DNA of 64,000 nt. Source: Sulfurivirga sp964427185 (GTDB taxonomy: Bacteria > Pseudomonadota > Gammaproteobacteria > Thiomicrospirales > Thiomicrospiraceae). The DNA lies in the NCBI GenBank assembly GCA_964427185.1, contig CAYRSN010000002.1, positions 1 through 64,000 of the forward strand. Direction: 5' to 3'. A model generated the notes under the pieces. The model had not been told where the DNA came from. It ran no database searches and saw only the letters and a program-made list of their open reading frames with translations. This document shows positions 8,730 to 17,820 of this stretch, one piece after another (within the stretch, counting starts at the first letter, position 1; every line of letters starts with the position of its first letter). The position numbers and the translations under genes were made by a program.

Positions 8730-9797
8730 ATGATGCAATTAAAGGATCTGTGCACGGCGTTGCAACAGGCCGGTGTTGAAGTGCTGGCATGTGAAGCTGA
8801 TGAAAAATCTCCACTTGTTTTAGAGCGTGTTGCTGACTTGGAGACAGCTGATGCGGCTGCTCTGAGCTTTTTGGCCAACCCTAAATATCTGAAGGCGTTG
8901 GCGCATACTCAAGCAGGGGCTGTGCTGGTTAGAGAAGCGCATGCGGCATCCGTACCAGCCGGTGTGGTTGCGATCGTAGTAGATGACCCTTATTTTGCGT
9001 ATGCCATTGCGGCACGTTTGCTGCACCCTGAAAAAAGGCCGGCTGCAGGTATTCACCCTACAGCGCTGGTTTCTCCCCGAGCAAAGGTGGCAGACAGTGC
9101 TGTGATTGGCCCGGGTGTGGTTGTCGGAGATGACAGTGTTATCGATGAGAATGTCTGGATTGAAGCGCATTGCGTGATTGGGGCGGGCGTACATCTGGCT
9201 TCGCAAGTGCATTTGGAACCCCATGTAACCTTATATGAAGGTGTGCAGATTGGTGAGCAAACCCGCATTAAAGCGGGTGCGGTGATTGGATCGGATGGGT
9301 TTGGGTTTGCACCCCGTCAGGGGCGTTGGCAGCCAGTGCCTCAGCTTGGCAGTGTAAAAATCGGCAAGCGGTGTTCCATTGGTGCTAATACTACGATTGA
9401 TCGCGGAGCGCTGGGAGATACGGTGATTGGGGATGATGTCATTATTGATAACCTTGTGCACTTAGCGCATAACGTTAAAGTGGGACAAGGCTCTGCAATT
9501 GTGGCTCAAGTTGGCATTTCCGGCAGTACGGAAATAGGCGCTCATTGTGTTTTTGCCGGGCAGTCTGCTGCAACAGGGCACTTGAAAATTGCCGATGGCG
9601 TTCAGATTATGGGGCGCGGTGTGGCTTCTACGGATATTAAGTCACCGGGACAGTATGGCGGTTTTCCGCTGATGCCCCAGAAAGCGTGGCAGAAAAAGGC
9701 GGTTTATGAACGCAACCTGCCCAAATTGGCAAAAGAGGTTAAAGCGCTGAAACAACAGCTTGCCACGTTGCAGAAAAAATTAGAAGAACTCGATTAA
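8730..9797 (+). CDS. lpxD: UDP-3-O-(3-hydroxyacyl)glucosamine N-acyltransferase
   Basis: LpxD adds the second 3-hydroxyacyl chain, to the 2-amino group, in lipid A synthesis. The 355-residue protein has the uridine-binding N-domain (FLANPKYLKAL), a left-handed beta-helix of hexapeptide repeats from about residue 105, the catalytic His in NLVHLAHNVKVG, and a C-terminal helix. ATG 8730 is directly followed by a second ATG, and either could start the protein. The order lpxD-fabZ-lpxA-lpxB is the standard one. Confidence 0.97.
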   Translation: MMQLKDLCTALQQAGVEVLACEADEKSPLVLERVADLETADAAALSFLANPKYLKALAHTQAGAVLVREAHAASVPAGVVAIVVDDPYFAYAIAARLLHPEKRPAAGIHPTALVSPRAKVADSAVIGPGVVVGDDSVIDENVWIEAHCVIGAGVHLASQVHLEPHVTLYEGVQIGEQTRIKAGAVIGSDGFGFAPRQGRWQPVPQLGSVKIGKRCSIGANTTIDRGALGDTVIGDDVIIDNLVHLAHNVKVGQGSAIVAQVGISGSTEIGAHCVFAGQSAATGHLKIADGVQIMGRGVASTDIKSPGQYGGFPLMPQKAWQKKAVYERNLPKLAKEVKALKQQLATLQKKLEELD

Positions 9798-9810
9798 GGA
9801 ACGATCAACT

Positions 9811-10248
9811 ATGTTAACTGTTACGGATATTTTTGAATACCTGCCTCATCGTTACCCTTTTTTGCTGGTAGACCGTGTTGTGGAGTGTGTAGAAGGCGAT
9901 TACCTGAAGGCTTATAAGAACATCACCTACAATGAACCTCAGTTCACCGGTCACTTTCCCAAGCATCCTATTTTCCCCGGTGTCATGATTATCGAGGCCA
10001 TGGCGCAGTGTACGGGTATTCTGGCGTTCAGAACGAAAGGTGTGAAACCGGACGGCTCTTCCATGTACTACCTGGCAGCCGTGGATAACTGCCGCTTTCG
10101 TCGTCCGGCGATTCCGGGCGACAGGCTGGATTTTGAGGTTAAAACCTCCGGTAATAAACGGGGAATCTGGCGCTTTGAGTGCAAAACCTTTGTGGATGGC
10201 AAAGAAATTGCCAATGCAGATCTGCTATGTGCAGAACGTAAGGTTTAA
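9811..10248 (+). CDS. fabZ: 3-hydroxyacyl-ACP dehydratase FabZ
   Basis: FabZ dehydrates 3-hydroxyacyl-ACP in fatty-acid elongation and so competes with the Lpx enzymes for the same substrate. The 145-residue hot-dog protein has the active-site His in GHFPKHPIFPGVM and the Glu in IEAMAQ. It sits between lpxD and lpxA, as in most Gram-negative bacteria. Confidence 0.97.
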   Translation: MLTVTDIFEYLPHRYPFLLVDRVVECVEGDYLKAYKNITYNEPQFTGHFPKHPIFPGVMIIEAMAQCTGILAFRTKGVKPDGSSMYYLAAVDNCRFRRPAIPGDRLDFEVKTSGNKRGIWRFECKTFVDGKEIANADLLCAERKV

Positions 10249-10253
10249 GTGTT

Positions 10254-11030
10254 ATGGCGCTGATCCATCCAACCGCACTGATTGACCCAAAAGCAGAGTT
10301 GGACGAAGGGGTCAGAGTTGGGGCGTATAGCATTATCGGATCCGATGTGAAAATCGGGGCTGGGACGGTTGTCGGTCCTCATGTGGTGATTGAGGGGCCG
10401 ACGGTTATTGGTGAAAACAACCGTTTTTTCCAGTTTGGCTCTATCGGTGCTGCGCCTCAGGATAAGAAATACAGCCAAGAGCCTACCCGACTGGTTATTG
10501 GAGACAACAACACCTTCCGAGAGAATGTCACCTTAAACCGCGGTACGGTGCAAGACCGGGGGGAAACAACCATTGGCAATGATAACTGGGTGATGGCGGG
10601 CGTACATATTGCCCATGATTGTGTAGTCGGTAACCATACGATTTTCGCCAATGCTTCCGCTTTGGCGGGGCATGTGGTGGTGCACGACTGGGCAATTCTG
10701 GGAGGCTATACTCTGGTGCATCAGTTTTGTCATATCGGTGCCCATAGTTTTTGCGGTATGGGAAGTGTCATTAACCAGGACGTGCCGAATTTTGTTGTCG
10801 TTTCGGGGAATCTGGCCGAGCCACGCGGTATTAACAAGGAAGGTCTGAAGCGCCGCGGCTTCAGCAGTACCCAGATCAGTATCATCAAAAAGGCTTATCG
10901 CGCGCTCTATCGAGTGGGTAATCGCATGGAGCAGGCTATTGAAGAAATCGAGCTGATCAATGACGAACAAGGCACACTAGATGAGCTGATCGCCTTTCTT
11001 AAACACTCAAAGCGAGGCATTGTGCGTTAA
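10254..11030 (+). CDS. lpxA: UDP-N-acetylglucosamine acyltransferase
   Basis: LpxA performs the first, reversible step of lipid A synthesis: 3-O-acylation of UDP-GlcNAc. The 258-residue protein is a left-handed beta-helix trimer subunit. It has the catalytic His region HIAHDCVVGNH and a C-terminal helical domain (KEGLKRRGFS, then KKAYRALYR). The lpxB start codon follows directly after its stop. Confidence 0.98.
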   Translation: MALIHPTALIDPKAELDEGVRVGAYSIIGSDVKIGAGTVVGPHVVIEGPTVIGENNRFFQFGSIGAAPQDKKYSQEPTRLVIGDNNTFRENVTLNRGTVQDRGETTIGNDNWVMAGVHIAHDCVVGNHTIFANASALAGHVVVHDWAILGGYTLVHQFCHIGAHSFCGMGSVINQDVPNFVVVSGNLAEPRGINKEGLKRRGFSSTQISIIKKAYRALYRVGNRMEQAIEEIELINDEQGTLDELIAFLKHSKRGIVR

Positions 11031-12179
11031 ATGCACCGCCCTTTAACCATCGCACTGGTTGCAGGTGAGATTTCTGGAGATCAGTTGGGGGCAGAGCTTA
11101 TCTCTGCATTGAAAGCGGCCTATCCTGAAGCGCGGTTTGTGGGGATCGGCGGTAAAAACATGCAGGCACAAGGGCTTGAAAGCTGGTATGACATGGCGCA
11201 GCTTTCGGTCATGGGTTTTGGTGAGGTGATCCGCCATCTGCCGCGTTTGCTAAAACTTCGTAAAACCCTTATTCAACAGCTTTTGCTGCTTCAGCCGGAC
11301 CTGTTTATCGGAGTTGATGCGCCGGATTTTAATTTAACCGTAGAAGGTGCCTTAAAAGACAAGGGCATCCCTTCTGTTCATTACGTAGGGCCTTCTGTCT
11401 GGGCATGGCGTGAAAAGCGCCTGCTGAAACTCAAGGAAAAAGTCAACGGAGTCTTGCTGTTATTTCCTTTTGAGCCGCCGCTGTATGCAAAATATGAGAT
11501 TCCCGCGGCATTTGTAGGGCACCCTTTAGCGCAGCGCATTCCTTTTCAACCGAATCGGCAACAGGCGCGGCAAAAACTCGGCCTTGCGGAAGGTACACAG
11601 GTAACGGCTTTATTGCCAGGCTCCCGTGCAGGGGAGGTGAGCCGTATTCTGCCGGAATTTTTCAAAATGATCCCGCTGGTGCTGGATATACACCCGGGGA
11701 TGCAGTTTTTACTGCCAACAGCCAATGCGCAGATAGACCACTATGTCAAAACAGCGCTGGCCGACTGGCCGGAGCGTCTGCCTGTAGAAGTGATTGCTCA
11801 AGGTATGGGGGATGTGTTGCAAGCGGCTGATCAGGCGGTAGTTTTTTCGGGTACGGCAACGCTTGAGACAGCTTTATATAAGTGCCCCATGCTCATTACG
11901 GCAAAAGTACATCCTCTGACTTACTGGATTGCCAAACACCTGGTCACAACGCAATGGGTGGGCTTGCCCAATGTGTTGGCAGGCAAGGAGGTTGTGCCGG
12001 AGCTGATTCAACAGGAAGCACGGGCATCACGTCTGGCTGTCAAGCTGGGGCAGCTGGTGCTGGATCAGCGGCAGCGACAACGGCAATTGGAAGCTTTTGA
12101 GGTGATGCACCACCAGTTGGCACAGCCTGCTGGAAAGCGAGCCATAGCTGCCATGCGTGAGTGGGGGGTGTTGCCTTGA
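11031..12179 (+). CDS. lpxB: Lipid-A-disaccharide synthase
   Basis: LpxB (glycosyltransferase family 19) joins UDP-2,3-diacylglucosamine and lipid X to form the lipid A disaccharide at the inner membrane. The 382-residue product begins AGEISGDQLGAELI and contains VGPSVWAWR and the nucleotide-binding LLPGSRAGEV. It begins one base after lpxA ends, and its stop overlaps the proposed start of rnhB. Confidence 0.97.
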   Translation: MHRPLTIALVAGEISGDQLGAELISALKAAYPEARFVGIGGKNMQAQGLESWYDMAQLSVMGFGEVIRHLPRLLKLRKTLIQQLLLLQPDLFIGVDAPDFNLTVEGALKDKGIPSVHYVGPSVWAWREKRLLKLKEKVNGVLLLFPFEPPLYAKYEIPAAFVGHPLAQRIPFQPNRQQARQKLGLAEGTQVTALLPGSRAGEVSRILPEFFKMIPLVLDIHPGMQFLLPTANAQIDHYVKTALADWPERLPVEVIAQGMGDVLQAADQAVVFSGTATLETALYKCPMLITAKVHPLTYWIAKHLVTTQWVGLPNVLAGKEVVPELIQQEARASRLAVKLGQLVLDQRQRQRQLEAFEVMHHQLAQPAGKRAIAAMREWGVLP

Positions 12180-12772
12180 AGCAGCAGTCGTTGTGCTTAG
12201 AGCATGCGTCTGTAATCGTGGGAGTAGATGAAGTAGGGCGTGGCCCTTTGGTGGGGAATGTGGTGGCAGCGGCTGTTGTTTTGCCTGCTAACCATGGTTT
12301 ATCGCTCAGGGATTCCAAGAAGCTCAGCGCACGTCGGCGGGAGCAGCTGGAAGTGCACATTAAGCAGACAGCGCTTGCCTGGTCGTTGGGGGAGGCATTG
12401 CCGGAAGAGATTGATGCATTGAATATTCTTCAGGCGACCTTGCTTGCCATGCAGCGGGCGGTGGCGGGTATTGGTATTCCCTTTGATAAGATTTTGGTGG
12501 ATGGTAACCGCTGCCCAACGTTTTCATGCCCTTGTGAGGCGGTTGTCAAAGGGGATAGCAAGGTTGATGAGATCGCAGCGGCCTCGATTCTGGCCAAGGT
12601 GACGCGAGATCGCCAGATGATGGCGCTGGATAAGCGCTATCCCGCTTATGGCTTTGCCCGTCATAAAGGTTATCCTACGAAAGCACACTTGGAAAAGCTG
12701 GCACAGCTGGGAGTGATTGAAGGTATTTACCGCACCAGCTTTAAACCGGTGCGGCAGCTTTTGCAGCATTAA
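12176..12772 (+). CDS. rnhB: Ribonuclease HII
   Basis: RNase HII cuts RNA in RNA-DNA hybrids and starts removal of misincorporated ribonucleotides. It has GVDEVGRGPLVG with the first Asp-Glu pair, ILVDGN with the third acid, and AAASILAKVTRD with the fourth. The frame is open from GTG 12161, but TTG 12176, overlapping the lpxB stop (TTGA) behind a G-rich stretch, gives 198 residues and an N-terminus the same length as that of the E. coli enzyme. It ends the long plus-strand run and converges with the chemoreceptor gene. Confidence 0.95.
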   Translation: MKQQSLCLEHASVIVGVDEVGRGPLVGNVVAAAVVLPANHGLSLRDSKKLSARRREQLEVHIKQTALAWSLGEALPEEIDALNILQATLLAMQRAVAGIGIPFDKILVDGNRCPTFSCPCEAVVKGDSKVDEIAAASILAKVTRDRQMMALDKRYPAYGFARHKGYPTKAHLEKLAQLGVIEGIYRTSFKPVRQLLQH

Positions 12773-12779
12773 GCAGCGC

Positions 12780-14771
12780 TCAGGTGCGGAACAGACGCGC
12801 TTTTTCCTTCAGGTGGTGTGCCAGCTGTTTCAGGGTCTGAGTAGCCTTGTACACTTGCTCTGTATTGGCCTGTGCCTCATCTGCCAGTGCCTGTACGGTA
12901 TCGGCATTCTGTTTGGCCTGTTGTGCGCGCTTCTGTTGGGTGTGACCAATCTGCACGGTTTCTTCATTGGCATTAACCGTGGCTTCAATGGCATGCAGGA
13001 TTGCATTAAGCGCTGTCTGCACTTGCTGCATTTGTGTTACACCATCGGTAGCAACGGTTTCTGCATGCTGCATGGCCTGGCTTGCGCGAGCCGTTTCATC
13101 TTTCAGACGCTCGATAATCGCCTGAATCTCTTCTGTGGACTGCTGAGTACGTACGGCCAGTGAGCGCACTTCATCCGCCACCACTGCAAACCCGCGTCCA
13201 TGTTCGCCAGCACGCGCCGCTTCGATAGCGGCATTCAGTGCCAGCAGGTTGGTCTGCTCGGAAATATCACGAATGATATCCAGCACACCGGAAATTTCCT
13301 GACTGCGCTGTTCTACTTCAGTTACAACGCGAGCCGTCTGTTCAATTTCTTCCGCCAGGTTTTTGATTTGGGTGGCAGAGGTGCTGGTTTGTTGCTGTGC
13401 GGTGCGACCTTCTTTCAGTGCTTCATCTGCCTGGTGTTTCACGCTTTCAATATGCTGAGAAATGGTATTGATCGCTTGCACCATCTGTTGAATATTGTTG
13501 TAGATTTGTTTAACTGCATCATGCTGCTTCAGCATGGAGCCTTTGGTATTGTCTGCAGCATCGGCCAGCTGTGAGCCAGCCTGATCTACCTGCCCGGAAA
13601 TATTCAGGACATCCGCGACCAGTTGTTGAATGCGGCCGAGCATATGGTTAAAGGCATGGCTGATCTGATGGAGCTCATCTTTGCCGTCTGCCGGCAGACG
13701 CAGAGTCAAATCGGCATGTTCGGCAATACGGTTGGCTGTTTCGGTAATGGTATTCAGCTGTGATTGAATCTTGCGGATAATCATCCAGGAGAACACCAGC
13801 CCGAACAAGAGTGTAAATACCAGCAGCAGGCTTTGCAGAATCAGTGCCTGGTATGCGGCGGCTTTAATCACTTCGGTTTTTTCAATGAACGTTTTTTCCA
13901 GTTTGTCTTCAAAGGTTTTGTACTGGTTGATCACATGCGTGGCCAGCTGAAACCAGTTTTCAGCGCTGATTTCTGTGTTGATCCTCCCAGTGCTTTTCAG
14001 CATCAGCTGGATCAGCTGATCCATTTGCTGTGCTTGAGGGGTTTGTGTAAGAGAAGCTAACGCTTTATGCAAGGTGGGCGGCATGCTGATTTCGGCAAGA
14101 TGCAGGAAGTTTTTGCGCGTTGCGAAAAGTTCAGTCAGTTTTTTTTGCTGAGCAAGAGAAATGCTTTTTTTCGTAAAAACAGCCGCGCCGATAGCACGCA
14201 TAATGCCCATTTGCTCTTTGGTAATTAAGAAAGCGTAATATCCAAACCCAAGGGCAACCAGCTCATCGTGGTTGGCATTTTCTTTGAGACCGATCAGTGC
14301 GGCATCTGCCAGGTGTTGAATGACACTTGAGTAGTTTTTGACCATCTGTTGGGTTGGCATGCGCAGCGCATCAATTTGCTGGCGCCAAGTTTTTAAGTGT
14401 TTGAGGTGCGCAAAGACTTTTTTATATTCTGGAAGCCCGGGGACTTCTCCAAATTCTTCTTCAATATCCTGCAAAACCGGGTACACGGCAGCCAGCTTCT
14501 GATCCACTTTTTGCCGTTGAGACGGCAATTGTGTGGCAAACTTTTGCCCGTCGGAGTTCAGGTACCCCGCGCTCATGCCACGTTCTTTCTGTAGCTCATA
14601 CACAAGCTCTCCCACCTTGACAGCCAGTTCCACCACATCTTCGGTACGATCCATATCAAGGTAGGTTTCCCATTTTTCCATCACGACTAAACCGCCGTAA
14701 AAAATCAGTGCCGCCACCAGTGGAACCACGGCCAGAATCTGCTTGGTGCGAATAGACATGTTTTTAAGCAT
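12780..14771 (-). CDS. Methyl-accepting chemotaxis protein with nitrate/nitrite-sensing (NIT) domain
   Basis: A 663-residue transmembrane chemoreceptor. The order is TM1 (about 10-28), a large all-helical periplasmic region starting LVYELQKERGMSAGYL that matches the NIT sensor domain, TM2 (about 307-328), HAMP (about 330-385), and a signalling domain whose tip is EQTNLLALNAAIEAARAGEH. There is no C-terminal CheR-binding pentapeptide; it ends KARLFRT. The family is linked to sensing nitrate or nitrite; the ligand here is inferred. It is monocistronic and converges with rnhB. No flagellar or che genes are nearby. Confidence 0.9.
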   Translation of the reverse strand: MLKNMSIRTKQILAVVPLVAALIFYGGLVVMEKWETYLDMDRTEDVVELAVKVGELVYELQKERGMSAGYLNSDGQKFATQLPSQRQKVDQKLAAVYPVLQDIEEEFGEVPGLPEYKKVFAHLKHLKTWRQQIDALRMPTQQMVKNYSSVIQHLADAALIGLKENANHDELVALGFGYYAFLITKEQMGIMRAIGAAVFTKKSISLAQQKKLTELFATRKNFLHLAEISMPPTLHKALASLTQTPQAQQMDQLIQLMLKSTGRINTEISAENWFQLATHVINQYKTFEDKLEKTFIEKTEVIKAAAYQALILQSLLLVFTLLFGLVFSWMIIRKIQSQLNTITETANRIAEHADLTLRLPADGKDELHQISHAFNHMLGRIQQLVADVLNISGQVDQAGSQLADAADNTKGSMLKQHDAVKQIYNNIQQMVQAINTISQHIESVKHQADEALKEGRTAQQQTSTSATQIKNLAEEIEQTARVVTEVEQRSQEISGVLDIIRDISEQTNLLALNAAIEAARAGEHGRGFAVVADEVRSLAVRTQQSTEEIQAIIERLKDETARASQAMQHAETVATDGVTQMQQVQTALNAILHAIEATVNANEETVQIGHTQQKRAQQAKQNADTVQALADEAQANTEQVYKATQTLKQLAHHLKEKARLFRT

Positions 14772-14860
14772 AAAAAACTCCTGATAAAGCTTATGGTCAA
14801 AGCGTTTAATGCAAGGATAATGCCATTTTATTCAGGCTTTGAAAGAAAAAATGAAATTTT

Positions 14861-14879
14861 AAAAAAAGGGGAGACCCCC
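14861..14879 (-). terminator. Rho-independent terminator after the SCO1 gene
   Basis: Read on the minus strand, GGGG, loop TCT, CCCC is followed by seven T. It lies 18 bases past the SCO1-family stop codon. The same stem, three-base loop and T-tract recur at 40207-40226 and 58358-58377. Confidence 0.75.
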
Positions 14880-14897
14880 TAACCAGGGGCAGGAGGG

Positions 14898-15491
14898 TTA
14901 TTCTGAGAGCAGTGGTGTAAGGGTTTGCACAATCGAATCAGGAGATACACCGTGCGCCAGCTGGGTGACCAGCTTGCCAGAAGGATCGATGACATAGATA
15001 AAAGCAGAGTGATCCACCAGGTAGTCCATGCGGCTGTTTTTTACTGGCGTGAATTTATACACCACACCATAGCGCCGGGTGATTTCATCCAATGTGTGTT
15101 TATCGCCGGTCAGACCGATGATATTGGCTTCAAAGAAATCCACATACTGTTTAAGACGTTGGGGTGTGTCGCGCCGCGGGTCAACGGATACAAATAGAAT
15201 TTGAACTTTATCGCGTTGCTTGGGTGCCAGCTTGCGCCAGGCAAGAGAGAGGTTGCCCAGTGAGGTGGGACAGATATCCGGGCAATAGGTGTAGCCGAAG
15301 TAGAGCAACACAACCTTGCCTTTGAAGTCGTGCAGGCTGACAGGCCCCGCGGCAGATGTGAGGGTGAAATCCCCCCCTTTGGGTGGTGCGCTGAGAGAAG
15401 ATTGAGGCGTTTGGGTCTTCTGCCACCAGAAAAAGACTGCACTCAGTGCTGCAAGGCCGAGGATGATCAGTGCCAGAGTGGGTTTACGCAT
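14898..15491 (-). CDS. SCO1/SenC/PrrC family copper-binding thioredoxin-like protein
   Basis: A 197-residue membrane-anchored periplasmic protein with an N-terminal helix (LALIILGLAALSAVFFWW) and a thioredoxin fold. The copper ligands are visible: CPDIC in GYTYCPDICPTSLGNL, and the distal His in VDHSAFIYVID. Proteins of this family deliver copper to the CuA centre of cytochrome c oxidase or act as thiol-disulfide redox proteins. No oxidase gene is adjacent, so the partner is unknown. Confidence 0.92.
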   Translation of the reverse strand: MRKPTLALIILGLAALSAVFFWWQKTQTPQSSLSAPPKGGDFTLTSAAGPVSLHDFKGKVVLLYFGYTYCPDICPTSLGNLSLAWRKLAPKQRDKVQILFVSVDPRRDTPQRLKQYVDFFEANIIGLTGDKHTLDEITRRYGVVYKFTPVKNSRMDYLVDHSAFIYVIDPSGKLVTQLAHGVSPDSIVQTLTPLLSE

Positions 15492-15688
15492 GTTTTGATT
15501 CCTTAAAATTTTGCCGTGATGCTAGCGTAAAAGGTTCGTCTGGGTTCAGTGATAGAGCCGACATCACGAACTCTTGCGGATAATCTTAATTTTAGAAGAA
15601 GGTCATGTTTCAAAATCTTGAGTAACTATGAAGGTTGTTTGAGAATTTGGGTAGAATGGCAAGCTATCTTGAATTTGGAGGCTGATGG

Positions 15689-17239
15689 ATGCCGGAGCAC
15701 TTATTACGCCGAGTTTTGTCTGCACCTGTTTATGATGTGGCGGAACAGACCCCTTTTGAGCGGGCAAGCTTGCTTTCGCAGCGCCTGCAACAGGATGTAT
15801 GGCTGAAGCGTGAAGACCTGCAGCCGGTATTTAGTTTTAAACTGCGTGGCGCTTATAACAAGCTGATGCATCTGTCTGAGACACAGCGGGCAGCGGGCGT
15901 GATTGCAGCCTCTGCGGGGAATCATGCACAGGGAGTAGCCTTATCCGCAAGCCGTATGGGAATCCCGGCTACCATTGTCATGCCGAGGACAACACCGCCG
16001 ATTAAGGTAAATGCGGTGCGCAGGCTGGGGGGGAATGTGGTGCTGGCAGGCGATACTTATGACGAGGCAGCCGCTTATGCACGGCAGATGGCGGAAGATA
16101 ACGGTTATACCTTTATCCATCCCTATGATGATGTGGATGTGATTGCCGGTCAGGGCACGATTGCATTGGAACTGCTGCGCCAGAAAGGAGATGGGCTGGA
16201 TGCTATCTTTATTCCCGTCGGTGGTGGTGGGTTGATTGCAGGGGTGGCTGCAGTGCTTAAGCAAGTGTGGCCGGAAACCCGCATTATCGGGGTTGAGCCT
16301 GAGGATGCTGCCTGCCTGACCGAAGCGCTTAAGGCGGGTGAGCGGGTGCAGCTGGATCAGGTGGGGCTGTTTGCTGACGGCGTGGCAGTCGCCCAGGTGG
16401 GGGAGATTCCGTTTCGTATTGCGCGGCAATGTGTGGATGAGATGGTGACGGTCAATACGGATGAGATCTGCGCGGCGATTAAGGATGTGTTTGAAGATAC
16501 CCGCGCCATTGCAGAACCGGCCGGTGCACTGGCGGTAGCAGGGCTGAAAAAGTGGGTGCAGCATCAGTCTGAAACAGGGCTGTCACTGGCGGCGATTGTT
16601 AGCGGTGCTAACATGAACTTTGACCGTCTGCGGCATATTTCGGAGCGCACGGAGATCGGTGAGAGAAAAGAAGCGATTTTTGCCGTGACCATTGATGAGC
16701 GTCCCGGGAGTTTTAAGCGCTTTTGTGAGCTTTTGGGGGCTCGGCGGATGATTACGGAGTTCAACTACCGTTTTGCCGATCCGGAGCAGGCTGTTGTGTT
16801 TGTCGGGGTGCGCACTGAGCAGGGTGAGGTGGAAAAACAGGAAATTCTCAAAGCGCTGGCGCAGCATGACTACCCTGTAGTAGATATGTCGGAAAATGAG
16901 CTGGCCAAGCTTCACCTGCGTCATATGGTGGGAGGGCATGCGCAGGGCATCGAAAATGAAGTGGTGTATCGTTTTGAGTTTCCTGAGCGGCCGGGGGCGT
17001 TATTGCAGTTTCTGAGCCATATGAGTGAGGAATGGAATATCAGTCTGTTCCATTACCGTAATCATGGCGCTGCCTATGGGCGTGTGCTGGTGGGGGTACA
17101 GGTTCCTCCCTCTCAGCGTCAGGATTTTGAAATGTATTTGGAAAGCCTGGGTTACCCGTTTGTCAATGAACAAAACAACCCGGGCTATCAGTTGTTTTTA
17201 CAGCCCATGCCCGGGGCGATTCAGCCTGAAAAACGCTGA
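15689..17239 (+). CDS. ilvA: Threonine ammonia-lyase, biosynthetic
   Basis: IlvA deaminates threonine to 2-oxobutanoate, the first step of isoleucine synthesis. The 516-residue length, with a PLP domain and two C-terminal ACT-like regulatory domains, matches the isoleucine-inhibited biosynthetic form. The PLP lysine is Lys51 in FSFKLRGAYNK, and the phosphate loop is VGGGGLIAGV. The start is supported by TTGGAGG upstream. The last 19 bases overlap the end of the convergent cyclo-ligase gene. ilvE is about 44 kb away in the same window. Confidence 0.96.
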   Translation: MPEHLLRRVLSAPVYDVAEQTPFERASLLSQRLQQDVWLKREDLQPVFSFKLRGAYNKLMHLSETQRAAGVIAASAGNHAQGVALSASRMGIPATIVMPRTTPPIKVNAVRRLGGNVVLAGDTYDEAAAYARQMAEDNGYTFIHPYDDVDVIAGQGTIALELLRQKGDGLDAIFIPVGGGGLIAGVAAVLKQVWPETRIIGVEPEDAACLTEALKAGERVQLDQVGLFADGVAVAQVGEIPFRIARQCVDEMVTVNTDEICAAIKDVFEDTRAIAEPAGALAVAGLKKWVQHQSETGLSLAAIVSGANMNFDRLRHISERTEIGERKEAIFAVTIDERPGSFKRFCELLGARRMITEFNYRFADPEQAVVFVGVRTEQGEVEKQEILKALAQHDYPVVDMSENELAKLHLRHMVGGHAQGIENEVVYRFEFPERPGALLQFLSHMSEEWNISLFHYRNHGAAYGRVLVGVQVPPSQRQDFEMYLESLGYPFVNEQNNPGYQLFLQPMPGAIQPEKR

Positions 17240-17817
17240 ACTCCCTTTTCAGTCACCACTGCATCTAACGGGATATCCCAGGGATATGCAGGCAGGTTGT
17301 CCACCTGCTGAAAAGCGTGTGCCCAGCCAACCAGCAGGGGTTTCCTCCTGTTTTTTAAAATTGAATTTTTTTTGCAGGCGAATGTGCGGTCATAAAAGCC
17401 GCCGCCCATGCCTAAGCGGTGCCCATAGGCATCAAAAGCCACTAAGGGGGTGATGACAAGCTTGAGCTGGCAGCCGGTGAGATAGTTTCGGCAACGGGGT
17501 TCCGGGATGCCGTAACGGTTTGGTTTGAGGGGCGTATTGGGTACGTAAGGCGCAAATAACATCGGGTGGGGCAGGCCATGTTCCAAGACGGGCAGAAAAA
17601 GCTTGTGCCCACGCTGCCAGAGGGCTTGAATTAAAGGTGCGGTGGGGAGCTCGCCATCTGCGCTGATGAAAATACCGACCGTGCTTGGGCGCAGACAAAA
17701 ATGCATACGCAAAAGGTGTTGTGTTGCGGCATGAGCATGTTGAGCTTGTTCGCGTTGGGAAAGTGTGCGCCGCTGCTGGCGAAGTGCTTGGCGTAGCGAT
17801 TTGAGTGTGTTGGACAT
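17221..17817 (-). CDS. ygfA: 5-formyltetrahydrofolate cyclo-ligase
   Basis: This enzyme converts 5-formyl-THF to 5,10-methenyl-THF using ATP. The 198-residue protein has an Arg-rich N-terminal helix (LRQALRQQRRTLSQREQ) and the signature GMGGGFYDR. It lies immediately downstream of the 6S RNA gene and zapA on the same strand, the standard gammaproteobacterial arrangement. It overlaps the 3' end of ilvA on the other strand. Confidence 0.95.
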   Translation of the reverse strand: MSNTLKSLRQALRQQRRTLSQREQAQHAHAATQHLLRMHFCLRPSTVGIFISADGELPTAPLIQALWQRGHKLFLPVLEHGLPHPMLFAPYVPNTPLKPNRYGIPEPRCRNYLTGCQLKLVITPLVAFDAYGHRLGMGGGFYDRTFACKKNSILKNRRKPLLVGWAHAFQQVDNLPAYPWDIPLDAVVTEKGVQRFSG

Positions 17818-17820
17818 AGG

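Noticed and set aside
14772..14860. A sigma-28 flagellar promoter upstream of the chemoreceptor
   Set aside because: A -35-like CAAAG with correct spacing exists, but the -10 matches the GCCGATAA consensus at only two positions.
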